From positions 1-45,887 of the forward strand of contig JAISQB010000052.1 in assembly GCA_031274495.1 (NCBI GenBank): a stretch of DNA of 45,887 nt, written 5' to 3'. The notes beneath the pieces are model-generated. The model made no database searches, was not told the origin of the DNA, and saw nothing but the letters and a program-made list of their open reading frames with translations. Below are positions 26,610 to 34,462 of this stretch, in pieces. The stretch comes from Campylobacteraceae bacterium. GTDB lineage: Bacteria > Campylobacterota > Campylobacteria > Campylobacterales > Campylobacteraceae. Numbering within the stretch: the stretch's first letter is position 1; every line of letters starts with the position of its first letter. The position numbers were made by a program, and so were the translations under genes.

Positions 26610-27584
26610 TTAAATAGTGCCGTGCTCGTATCTGGCGCGCATTTTTGCTTTTTCAATTTTCTCTTTCTCTTTTTTGACGATATTTGCTCTATACTCTACG
26701 ACATCGAACTTCAGCCACTTCAAAAGCGGCGCAGCTATGAAGATAGAGCTGTAGGTGCCGATGATGATGCCCACAGTCAGTACTAATGAGAAGCCGTATA
26801 TTGACTCTCCGCCAAAGAAGAGCAGAGCCGCCACGACGAAGAGAGTCGTCAAAGAGGTGAGAGTCGTGCGCGATAGAGTCTTTGAGACAGAGTTGTCTAT
26901 GATCTCGAAGAGATTTGTATTTTTTGAGGTTTTCATCTCGTCCCTGATTCTATCAAATACCACTATGGTGTCGTTGATAGAGTATCCAAGCAGCGTTAAA
27001 ACGGCGCCTAATATCTCAAGATTGACATCTATCCGCAAAAGCGCGATGACGCCTACAATGAGTATAACATCGTGAAACTCCGAAATGATAGCCGCGACGC
27101 CAAAACGCCACTCAAATCTAAACGCCACATACGCCAATATAGCTATAAGCGAGATGATAATCGCCATCAAGCCTTTCTCTTTTAGCTCGTTGCCAACTTT
27201 AGGACCCACCATATCTACGCGGCGTACCTCAAAGTTGCCTGTATCGCTTAGTGTTTTGACCATCAATTCGCCTACATCTTCGCCGATACTCTCACTGCTT
27301 CCTTGAAAGCGGATAGTTACTTCGTCTTTTGCGCCAAATTCCGTTACGCTCGCTCCGCTAAAGAGCGGCTCTTGCTCAACACTTTTTCGTATCTGGTCGA
27401 TAGGCGCGTCACCGTCTAAGTATTTGACTTGCACGACCGTCCCGCCCGCAAAATCGATACCGTAATTAAGCCCTCTGTCCACCAATAGATAGATAGTAAA
27501 CACCGCCAAAATGATAGATATGGCGTTCATAAGGGTGCTTAATTTCATAAAATTATATACTTTTGCGTGGTTAAAGATTTCCAT
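26610..27584 (-). CDS. secF: Protein translocase subunit SecF
   Basis: A 324-aa inner-membrane protein. FAGGT follows the first membrane segment, and the RND-type C-terminal block contains GYSINDTIVVFDRIRDE, the SecF signature. With SecD and YajC it uses the proton-motive force to help release proteins on the periplasmic side. The ATG at 27584 overlaps the secD stop (TAATG); an upstream in-frame extension of nine codons lies inside secD and is unlikely. Confidence 0.95.
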   Translation of the reverse strand: MEIFNHAKVYNFMKLSTLMNAISIILAVFTIYLLVDRGLNYGIDFAGGTVVQVKYLDGDAPIDQIRKSVEQEPLFSGASVTEFGAKDEVTIRFQGSSESIGEDVGELMVKTLSDTGNFEVRRVDMVGPKVGNELKEKGLMAIIISLIAILAYVAFRFEWRFGVAAIISEFHDVILIVGVIALLRIDVNLEILGAVLTLLGYSINDTIVVFDRIRDEMKTSKNTNLFEIIDNSVSKTLSRTTLTSLTTLFVVAALLFFGGESIYGFSLVLTVGIIIGTYSSIFIAAPLLKWLKFDVVEYRANIVKKEKEKIEKAKMRARYEHGTI

Positions 27585-29158
27585 TATTTCGCCCTTTCCA
27601 TACCAAACCAAACGGTGAGGTTTTTACTATTTTCGATTTTTGTGATGAGCGCCTCATATATGCCGCGAGTGCCAAGTATCGCTGTTAGCATTGAGATACA
27701 TATACCAAAGCTCAGCGTTATGGCAAAACCTTTGATAGGTCCCGTGCCGTAGACATACAACACTATCGCCACAAGGATAGTCGTGAGGTTAGAGTCCACG
27801 ATAGCCGTCATAGCGTTTTGGTAGCCGTGCTCTATCGCGGCTCTGATACTCGCCCCAGAGCGCAGCAGCTCCCTTATGCGTTCGTTGATGATGACATTGG
27901 CGTCTATACCCATACCGACCGTTAAGATGATACCCGCCATTCCGGGCAGTGTCAAAGTAGCGCCCAAAAACGCGATAAGAGCTATCAAGATGACAAGATT
28001 GCTCACGAGCGCGATAGAGGCGATGAAGCCCGCCCTTCTATAGTAAAAACACATAAACACCACTACGGAGGCAAAGCCGAACGCCAAAGCTATCGAACTT
28101 GCCCTTACGCTATCCGCTCCCAAAGATGGTCCCACACTTCGCTGTTCAAGCATCACTACAGGCGCCAAAAGCGCGCCGCTTCTTAAGGCGATGGCTATAT
28201 CGCTCGCCTCTTTATCGGTAAAACCGCCCGTTATCTGACCTGTTCCGCCACCGATACGGCTTCTGATGACAGGCGCGGAATATACCACATCATCAAGCAC
28301 GATAGCGAGCCTTTTGTCTATATTTCTACCCGTGAAATCGCCGAAAATCTTCGCACCCTGCGCATTTAGAGAAAACTCTATCATAGGGCGGTTATTTTGG
28401 TCAAATCCGACTCTGGCATTTGTGAGCATAGAGCCATCAAGGATAGGTACCGCTTTTAAAAGGTATTTGCCACTACCGTCCTTATCGGGATATATCACAT
28501 CGCCGTACGCCGCCGCCTCTTGCGGACTCATAAAATTTGCTCTATTGTTTCTGTCTTCGTCCACAGCCATCAGCTGAAGATGCGCCGCTTTTGCGATAAG
28601 CTCTTTGACGCGTTGTTCATCCGCGCGCGTTTTTACGCCGGGGATCTCGACTAATATATCCTCTTCGCTCTGTTTAGCGACGGTAGGCTCGGCAAGTCCG
28701 AACTGGTCAAGTCTGTTTCTGATAGTCTCCACAGCCTGCGTCACGGCAAGAGCGCGTACGCTCTGCTTCTCTACATCGCTTAGAGTGACCGTATAATCAA
28801 GCCCTTGTTTATCCACGGTAAGCCCGCCCATTTCGGCAAGCAAGGAGTCAAGTTTTTTCTCCTCATCCGCGTCTAAAAGTGTCAAAGTGATAGTATCGTC
28901 CTTAACTTTAAGAGCGTCTATCAGGATACGGTTGTCGTCTGTGTAGTATTTGATACCAACTGCTGTAGATTTAATTTTGGAGATTATCGCCTCGTCCGTT
29001 TTTACACCCAGGAGCATATATAGACCGCCTTGCAAATCAAGCCCCAATGATACCTTAGCTCCCTTTTCCGTCTGCAAAAATGTCGGCATACTAAATACGA
29101 TGCCAAACAGTGTCGCTATAAGGAGAATGACAAGGCGGTAGTTTAAAACTTTATTCAT
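27584..29158 (-). CDS. secD: Protein translocase subunit SecD
   Basis: A 524-aa protein with SecD motifs LGLDLQGGLY near residue 40, RNRLDQFGLAEP in the periplasmic part, and a C-terminal block of membrane segments containing GMGIDANVIINERIRE. It overlaps yajC by four bases and secF by one. Length is normal for the group. Confidence 0.96.
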   Translation of the reverse strand: MNKVLNYRLVILLIATLFGIVFSMPTFLQTEKGAKVSLGLDLQGGLYMLLGVKTDEAIISKIKSTAVGIKYYTDDNRILIDALKVKDDTITLTLLDADEEKKLDSLLAEMGGLTVDKQGLDYTVTLSDVEKQSVRALAVTQAVETIRNRLDQFGLAEPTVAKQSEEDILVEIPGVKTRADEQRVKELIAKAAHLQLMAVDEDRNNRANFMSPQEAAAYGDVIYPDKDGSGKYLLKAVPILDGSMLTNARVGFDQNNRPMIEFSLNAQGAKIFGDFTGRNIDKRLAIVLDDVVYSAPVIRSRIGGGTGQITGGFTDKEASDIAIALRSGALLAPVVMLEQRSVGPSLGADSVRASSIALAFGFASVVVFMCFYYRRAGFIASIALVSNLVILIALIAFLGATLTLPGMAGIILTVGMGIDANVIINERIRELLRSGASIRAAIEHGYQNAMTAIVDSNLTTILVAIVLYVYGTGPIKGFAITLSFGICISMLTAILGTRGIYEALITKIENSKNLTVWFGMERAK

Positions 29159-29424
29159 ATACTTTTTTCATCTACTTTCTTTACAATATACTCTCTGACA
29201 ATTTTGACAATTACGTCATCACTAAGTTTTATTTTGATAAAATTCTCGTCAACATTTGTCACTTCGCCGACTAAACCGCCGCTTGTGATGACTTTGTCGC
29301 CTTTTTTCAGTTCGGAAAGCATCTGCTTGTGAGCTTTTGCCTGACGCTGTTGAGGCATAATGATAAGAAAATAGAAAATCGCGATAAGCACAATAAGAGG
29401 TAAAAATGTCTCCAACCCTTGCAT
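29155..29424 (-). CDS. yajC: Preprotein translocase subunit YajC
   Basis: An 89-aa protein with one membrane segment (about 9-27, LIVLIAIFYFLIIMPQQRQ) and the KKGDKVITSGGLVGEV cytoplasmic motif. AAAGGA precedes the ATG. It is first in the long array. Its first 19 bases lie antisense to the start of the lnt gene. Confidence 0.93.
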   Translation of the reverse strand: MQGLETFLPLIVLIAIFYFLIIMPQQRQAKAHKQMLSELKKGDKVITSGGLVGEVTNVDENFIKIKLSDDVIVKIVREYIVKKVDEKSI

Positions 29425-30707
29425 GTAAGTCCTTTAAAGATAAAAATTTAAGTAGATATTTTATCACCTTTATTATAATAAAAGCCTTTGTTACGGCGTC
29501 CTTGCTGTCAAGTTTTATCTATTTGGCATATTTTAATATTACAAATTATTTTTTGCATTCCGTCTTTGCGTGCACCGGACTTTGGCTGCTTTTCAAGTCA
29601 AATCGTGCGGGATATTTTTTCACGGGCTTTTTTGTGGGCATCTTGTGGTTTTATTGGATAGCGCTTAGTTTTAGGTATTACGGCGATTTTATGTGGCTGA
29701 TACCTATCTTAATTTTTGGCATCGGCGTTATCTACGGACTTTTATTTCTATTTCCCGCACTCCTTACGAACTCTTCGTATCTGAAAGCCCTAACGCTCGT
29801 TTTGCTCTCGCAAATCGCCCCGTTTGGATTTAACTGGTTCAATTTTGAGTTGATGTTTTACTACACCCCTTTTGGACTTACCAGTCTGCACGCGCTCTTT
29901 TTGATTATATCCATACTGCTCGTGCAAAACAATAGCAAAGGGTATCGATTTTTGGCGGTTTTGTGCTTCATCGCGGCGTTTGATTTTTCCAATAACGAAC
30001 CGCCGAAATTGCCCGATTTTGATATCAAAATAGTACAAACGCATATCCCGCAAAATGAAAAATGGGAGCAAGAGGGCGTCGTAAAACAGGCGCAGGAGAA
30101 TTTCAAAAGCATAGAAGCCGCGATAGCAGAGAAAAAGCGGCTTATCATTTTGCCCGAAACCGCATTTGCAATGTTTTTAAATAAAAACGAAGCCGTCGTC
30201 GAGAGGCTATTGGAGTATTCGCAAAATATCGCCATCATCACGGGTGCCTTGGGCTACGAAGATGAGAAATACTACAACTCCGCATACTTTTTCGATAAAG
30301 GCGTTATGCAGCGCGCCGACAAAATAGTCTTAGTGCCATTCGCCGAAAAGACCCCATTGCCCGGCGGTATCTCTTACTATATAAACGCACTGTTTTTTGA
30401 CGGAGCCAGCGACTTTTCCGAAGCGCAAAGCCCGAGCGATTTTATAATAGACGGCGTAAAAATCAGAAGCGCCGTATGTTTTGAGGGAAGCAGAAGCGAA
30501 ATTTATGAGGGCGACCCCCAAATCATCAGCGTAGTCAGCAACAACGCGTGGTTCGTCCCCTCCACGCAGCCCACAATGCAAAACCTAATGCTTGCCCTAT
30601 ACGCCACCAAACACAATGCAATAATCCTCCACAGCGTAAACGGCAACGGCAGTAAAGTAATCACTCCAAGAAAGAGTATGGCAAAAACGGTAATAGGGTG
30701 GTTTTAG
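29406..30707 (+). CDS. lnt: Apolipoprotein N-acyltransferase
   Basis: A 433-aa protein. The N-terminal half has five or more membrane segments; the C-terminal half is a nitrilase domain with Glu in LPETAF (near 248), Lys in FAEKTPLPGG and Cys in SAVCFEG (near 357), the expected catalytic triad. It adds the third acyl chain to lipoproteins. At 433 aa it is shorter than the 512 aa of E. coli, in line with Campylobacterota. AAGAGG (29395-29400) supports the ATG at 29406, although this overlaps the divergent yajC start by 19 nt. C. jejuni also has lnt beside yajC. Confidence 0.92.
   Translation: MSPTLACKSFKDKNLSRYFITFIIIKAFVTASLLSSFIYLAYFNITNYFLHSVFACTGLWLLFKSNRAGYFFTGFFVGILWFYWIALSFRYYGDFMWLIPILIFGIGVIYGLLFLFPALLTNSSYLKALTLVLLSQIAPFGFNWFNFELMFYYTPFGLTSLHALFLIISILLVQNNSKGYRFLAVLCFIAAFDFSNNEPPKLPDFDIKIVQTHIPQNEKWEQEGVVKQAQENFKSIEAAIAEKKRLIILPETAFAMFLNKNEAVVERLLEYSQNIAIITGALGYEDEKYYNSAYFFDKGVMQRADKIVLVPFAEKTPLPGGISYYINALFFDGASDFSEAQSPSDFIIDGVKIRSAVCFEGSRSEIYEGDPQIISVVSNNAWFVPSTQPTMQNLMLALYATKHNAIILHSVNGNGSKVITPRKSMAKTVIGWF
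29472..29477 (-). promoter_or_regulatory. Candidate -10 box for the yajC array
   Basis: On the minus strand TATAAT reads at 29477-29472, about 48 nt upstream of the yajC ATG and inside the 5' part of lnt. The flank is A/T-rich, and no -35 box is obvious. Confidence 0.4.
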
Positions 30708-30803
30708 CGGTATTTTATCGTTTGTTCGCATAGCGCCTATTTATAAGCTGGGTGTATGCGTTTGTTTTTTTATAAAAATCCGTAGAAATAAGAATTCACT
30801 CCA

Positions 30804-30841
30804 TCTCCCGCCATTCCAGTTTTTGCGGGAATGGCGGGAGA
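30804..30841. repeat. Palindromic repeat between convergent lnt and kdsB
   Basis: A perfect 14-bp stem (30804-30817 with 30828-30841, TCTCCCGCCATTCC/GGAATGGCGGGAGA) with a 10-nt loop. It belongs to the GCGGGAATGGCGGG branch of the dispersed repeats. It lies between two convergent genes and may stop transcription in both directions, though no T run follows. The rest of 30708-30951 shows no gene. Confidence 0.7.
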
Positions 30842-30951
30842 GTTGATTTGTATCATAGTTTGTAAAAAAATAGCCTCGAAACTTTTGCTGCTGTACACTT
30901 TTCTTTATAGCTATTGGCAATTATTGTATTTTAATAGCAACTCTAAGTAGC

Positions 30952-31674
30952 TTAAACTGCGGAAAAAGTTTTCAGCGCCTTTTCCAAGTCCTCTGGTGTA
31001 TCTATACCGAAACTTTTGCTTTTTACCTCTATCATATTGATGGTTTTGCCAAAGTATAGCGCCCTTAGTTGTTCTAATTTTTCTATCTGTTCGATGGGGG
31101 CGGTGGGGTAGGTGCAGAAGGTGCGTAGGGAGGCGGATGTGAAGCCGTAGAGTCCTAAGTGTCCGAAATATTCGCTTTGGGTGTTTTCTCTGTCGTATGG
31201 GATGGGGCATCTTGAAAAGTAGAGGGCGTTTTGGTTTTGGTCTAGTACTACTTTGACGATATTTGGGTCGAGTGCCTCTGATTTACTTATCTTTTTGTAA
31301 CAGCTTGCCATCACCCACTCGTCTTTTTCTCTCAACTCTTCTAACTTTTTTTTCAGCGTCAAAATCACCTCTTTTTCTATAAACGGCTCATCGGCTTGCA
31401 TATTGATGACTATCTCGTCCTCTTTTAGGGAGAGTTTTTGTGCCGCTTCGTTTATCCTGTCCGTTCCGCTCTGGTGGGATTTGCTTGTCAGGACCGCTCT
31501 TATGTCGTGCTTTTGCGCGATTTGTATCACTTCGTCGCTGTCTGTGGCTATGACTATTTCGTCCAAGCCCTCGACTGCTTTGGCTGTTCTGATGACCATA
31601 GGAAGACCTAATATATCGGTCAGGATTTTGTTGGGAAATCTTGTCGAAGCGAGGCGGGCGGGGATGATGATCAT
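30952..31674 (-). CDS. kdsB: 3-deoxy-manno-octulosonate cytidylyltransferase (CMP-KDO synthetase)
   Basis: A 240-aa enzyme that joins CTP and KDO for LPS inner-core synthesis. The N-terminal motif MIIIPARLASTRFPNK, the QADEPFI motif and HLGLYGFTSASL are diagnostic. AAAGG precedes the ATG at 31674, four bases after the thrC stop. It is the last gene of the argB-cutA-thrC-kdsB cluster. Confidence 0.95.
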   Translation of the reverse strand: MIIIPARLASTRFPNKILTDILGLPMVIRTAKAVEGLDEIVIATDSDEVIQIAQKHDIRAVLTSKSHQSGTDRINEAAQKLSLKEDEIVINMQADEPFIEKEVILTLKKKLEELREKDEWVMASCYKKISKSEALDPNIVKVVLDQNQNALYFSRCPIPYDRENTQSEYFGHLGLYGFTSASLRTFCTYPTAPIEQIEKLEQLRALYFGKTINMIEVKSKSFGIDTPEDLEKALKTFSAV

Positions 31675-31678
31675 AATT

Positions 31679-33157
31679 TTAGCCTTTCAAAAAGTCGGTT
31701 ATATTTTTTTCGATTTGGGATTTATCCACGACGGCGCTGTGGAGTACCTCTTTTTCAAATAGCGAGCTGATGGAGCTTGGGATTTTTAAACTCAACTTTT
31801 CGCTGAAATTTTTGAGCGCCTCTTTGTCGGCGTATTTTTTCCTGTCACCTTGCAGAGCGTTCCACATCGTCGGGGCAAACTTTGTCCACTCGGCGGTTGA
31901 GCATATGACGCAGGGGATATTTTTGGGCTTTATCTCTTCGTACGCTTTTATGCAAGTTGCCGTGTGAGGGTCTAATACATAGCCCTCTTTGGCAAATTTG
32001 GCTATCGCGTCTAAGGCAAAATCATCATCCGAATAGACCGCGTCAAAATCCTCTCTCAAAGCCTCCAGCTCCTCTTTTTCGAGCTTGTACGACCTGTTGG
32101 CGGATAGTTCGCTCATTAGCTCTTTACATCGCTCGCTGCCGAATTTATCAAACAAAACCCGCTCCACATTTGAGGAGATGAGGATATCCATCGCGGGCGA
32201 AGTGCTTTGCAGAAGCGTTCTTTGGCTGATATCGTAAACGCCGCTTGTTAAAAGGTCGGTCAAAATGTTGTTGATGTTGGACGCTATCAAAATTTTTTCT
32301 ACGGGCAAGCCCATCTTTTTGGCGTAGTAGGCTCCTAAGGCGTTGCCGAAATTGCCGCTTGGGACTATGATGTAAATTTTCTCTCCCGCCGCTATCTCGC
32401 CCTTTTTCAAAAGCTCTATATAGCTTGATATGTGGTAGATAATCTGAAATATAATACGCCCGAAATTTACCGAATTTGCCGCGCTTAGGTTGATGTTTTG
32501 CTTTTTCAGGCTCTCTTTAAAAGAGTTTGAGGCAAGCAGTGTTTTGAGCGCGTTTTGAGCGTCGTCAAAGTTGCCGTGTATGCCGATGACTTTTAAGTTT
32601 TTCCCCTCAGCCGTTACCATTTGGAGGCGCTGCACATCGCTTGTGCCGCCGTCAGGATATAAGCAGACCACTTTTATATTCTCTCTGTTTTCAAATGTGT
32701 GAAGCGTGGCGGGTCCCGTGTCGCCGCTGGTGGCTGCTAAGATGAGATATTTTTCGCCGCGAATTTTGGCTAAATGTGAGAGGATATAACCAAAAGGCAC
32801 CAGTGCCATATCTTTAAAAGCGCGCGTTGGTCCGTGATAGAGCTCGTTTACAAAAAGGTCAGCTCCCACTTTTACGAGCGGGGCGGGGCTATTTTTATCG
32901 TCAAATGCGTCGTACAAACTCAAAGCCTCCTTTAAAACGCTCTCATCTATATCGGTGTGGAAAAGTTTTAATATCTCCAGCGCCAACTCTTTGTAATTTT
33001 TTTGCGCCATTTGGGCGAAGAATTCTTCGTCAAGTTTGGGTAGGGATTCGGGCGCATACAAGCCGCCAAAACTGGCGCTTGGATTTAGCACGGCGTATGA
33101 AAACGGAACTTTTTTTGGATTTTTTTCGTCATTGCCTCTGGTCTCTATAAACATCAT
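31679..33157 (-). CDS. thrC: Threonine synthase
   Basis: A 492-aa PLP enzyme converting O-phosphohomoserine to threonine. The PLP lysine lies in PTRAFKDMAL (Lys near 114), and SGDTGPA and PSGNFGNALG are phosphate-binding loops. The length is that of the longer bacterial/fungal-type ThrC. ATG at 33157 or the adjacent one at 33154 are both possible starts, preceded by AAAGG. It follows cutA after three bases. Confidence 0.95.
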   Translation of the reverse strand: MMFIETRGNDEKNPKKVPFSYAVLNPSASFGGLYAPESLPKLDEEFFAQMAQKNYKELALEILKLFHTDIDESVLKEALSLYDAFDDKNSPAPLVKVGADLFVNELYHGPTRAFKDMALVPFGYILSHLAKIRGEKYLILAATSGDTGPATLHTFENRENIKVVCLYPDGGTSDVQRLQMVTAEGKNLKVIGIHGNFDDAQNALKTLLASNSFKESLKKQNINLSAANSVNFGRIIFQIIYHISSYIELLKKGEIAAGEKIYIIVPSGNFGNALGAYYAKKMGLPVEKILIASNINNILTDLLTSGVYDISQRTLLQSTSPAMDILISSNVERVLFDKFGSERCKELMSELSANRSYKLEKEELEALREDFDAVYSDDDFALDAIAKFAKEGYVLDPHTATCIKAYEEIKPKNIPCVICSTAEWTKFAPTMWNALQGDRKKYADKEALKNFSEKLSLKIPSSISSLFEKEVLHSAVVDKSQIEKNITDFLKG

Positions 33158-33160
33158 CAA

Positions 33161-33475
33161 TCAGCCTTTCAGTGTTTTATCAATCCACGCAAGATATCCG
33201 CGGCTGCCCTGCTTGATTTTGAGCGCGATAATCTGCGGTACTTCGTATTCGTGGAGTGATTTTATGGTTTTTTCTATCTTTTTGTAATTTTTAGCTTTCG
33301 TCTTTATGCAAAGCTCTATCTCGTTTTCTCTTTGGACTTCGCCCTGCCATCTGTAGGTCGAAAAGACGGGCGCGAAACTCACACACGCGGCTAAGTTTTT
33401 TTCCAGCAGCCTGTCCGCTATCTTTTGCGCCAATTCGTTGTCCGCGGTGGTCGTCAAAACTATGATATAACTCAT
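33161..33475 (-). CDS. cutA: CutA1-family protein
   Basis: A 104-aa protein with the CutA1 pattern: LAACVSFAPVFSTYRWQGEV, KTKAKNYKKIEKTIKSLH and YEVPQIIAL. CutA1 is a small, very stable trimer of the PII-like fold, linked historically to copper tolerance in E. coli, with no settled function. It overlaps argB by four bases (ATGA). Confidence 0.93.
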   Translation of the reverse strand: MSYIIVLTTTADNELAQKIADRLLEKNLAACVSFAPVFSTYRWQGEVQRENEIELCIKTKAKNYKKIEKTIKSLHEYEVPQIIALKIKQGSRGYLAWIDKTLKG

Positions 33476-34323
33476 TGTTTTATTATCGTCCCGATGCCCT
33501 CATTCGTGAAAAGCTCCAAAAGTATGGAGTGCTCTATGCGTCCGTCGATGATGTGGGCGTTTTCCACGCCGCCCTCTATCGCCTCCAGACAAGCGTCCAC
33601 TTTGGGTATCATACCGCCGCTTATCGTGCCGTCCTCTTTTAGGGCTTTGATGTCGCTTTGGCTGAGTTTGGATAAGAGCTTTTTATCTTTATCCAAAACG
33701 CCTAAAGTGTCCGTCAAAAATATCACCTTTTTGGCTTGCACGCTGACTGCTATCTTGCTTGCGGCTAAATCCGCGTTGATGTTGTAGCCCGGATGTGAGG
33801 GTTCGTCGCCTGACGCGATGGGGGCGATGACGGGTATAAATCTTTCGTCTATCAGGTCGTTCAAAACGCTCTCGTCTATGTGCGTTATCTGCCCTACAAG
33901 TCCGTATTTGCCGCCATCGATGGGCTCTGCTTTGATAAAATTGGCATCTTTTCCCGTGATACCGATGGCTTTGGCGCCGTTGTGGTTTAAAAGGGTCGTG
34001 ATCTCTTTGTTGACATTGCCGCTTAGGACCATTTCGACCACCTCCATCACCTTCTCATCCGTCACGCGAAGCCCGTCTATAAAGTCACTCTTGATATCCA
34101 ATCTATCCAAAATGGAGTTGATACTCTTCCCGCCGCCGTGGACGATGATGATACGGATGCCGACTAAGTACAAAAGTACGATATCCTGCGCGAATTTTTC
34201 TTTCAAATCCGCGTTTATCTGCGCCGCGCCGCCGTATTTGATGACTATGGTTTTGTTGCGAAATTTTTTGATATATGGAAGCGCGTCAAGGAGGATTTGC
34301 GCCTTTTGTATTTTTGTTTGCAA
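33472..34323 (-). CDS. argB: Acetylglutamate kinase
   Basis: A 283-aa amino-acid kinase, second step of arginine synthesis. IVIKYGGAAQ and IIVHGGGKSIN are the phosphate-binding motifs; NINADLAASKIAV lies in the C-terminal ATP region. The start is TTG at 34323 with GGGAG six bases upstream. First gene of the argB-cutA-thrC-kdsB cluster. Confidence 0.95.
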   Translation of the reverse strand: MQTKIQKAQILLDALPYIKKFRNKTIVIKYGGAAQINADLKEKFAQDIVLLYLVGIRIIIVHGGGKSINSILDRLDIKSDFIDGLRVTDEKVMEVVEMVLSGNVNKEITTLLNHNGAKAIGITGKDANFIKAEPIDGGKYGLVGQITHIDESVLNDLIDERFIPVIAPIASGDEPSHPGYNINADLAASKIAVSVQAKKVIFLTDTLGVLDKDKKLLSKLSQSDIKALKEDGTISGGMIPKVDACLEAIEGGVENAHIIDGRIEHSILLELFTNEGIGTIIKQ

Positions 34324-34421
34324 GATTTTCTCCCGTTAAGATAAAACGAAATTCTATCAAATTTTTACCAAAATAGCCTTTAAGTTTATCGGCGCAAAAA
34401 GATATGTAAAAAAAGAGTGGA

Positions 34422-34439
34422 TTCCCGCGCAGGCGGGAA
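34422..34439. repeat. Palindromic dispersed repeat between aas fusion and argB
   Basis: TTCCCGC (34422-34428), loop GCAG, GCGGGAA (34433-34439): the same hairpin as at 85-102 with the loop inverted. The rest of 34324-34462 shows no gene. Confidence 0.7.
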
Positions 34440-34462
34440 CGGCAGAAGGGGCGCGCGGACTT

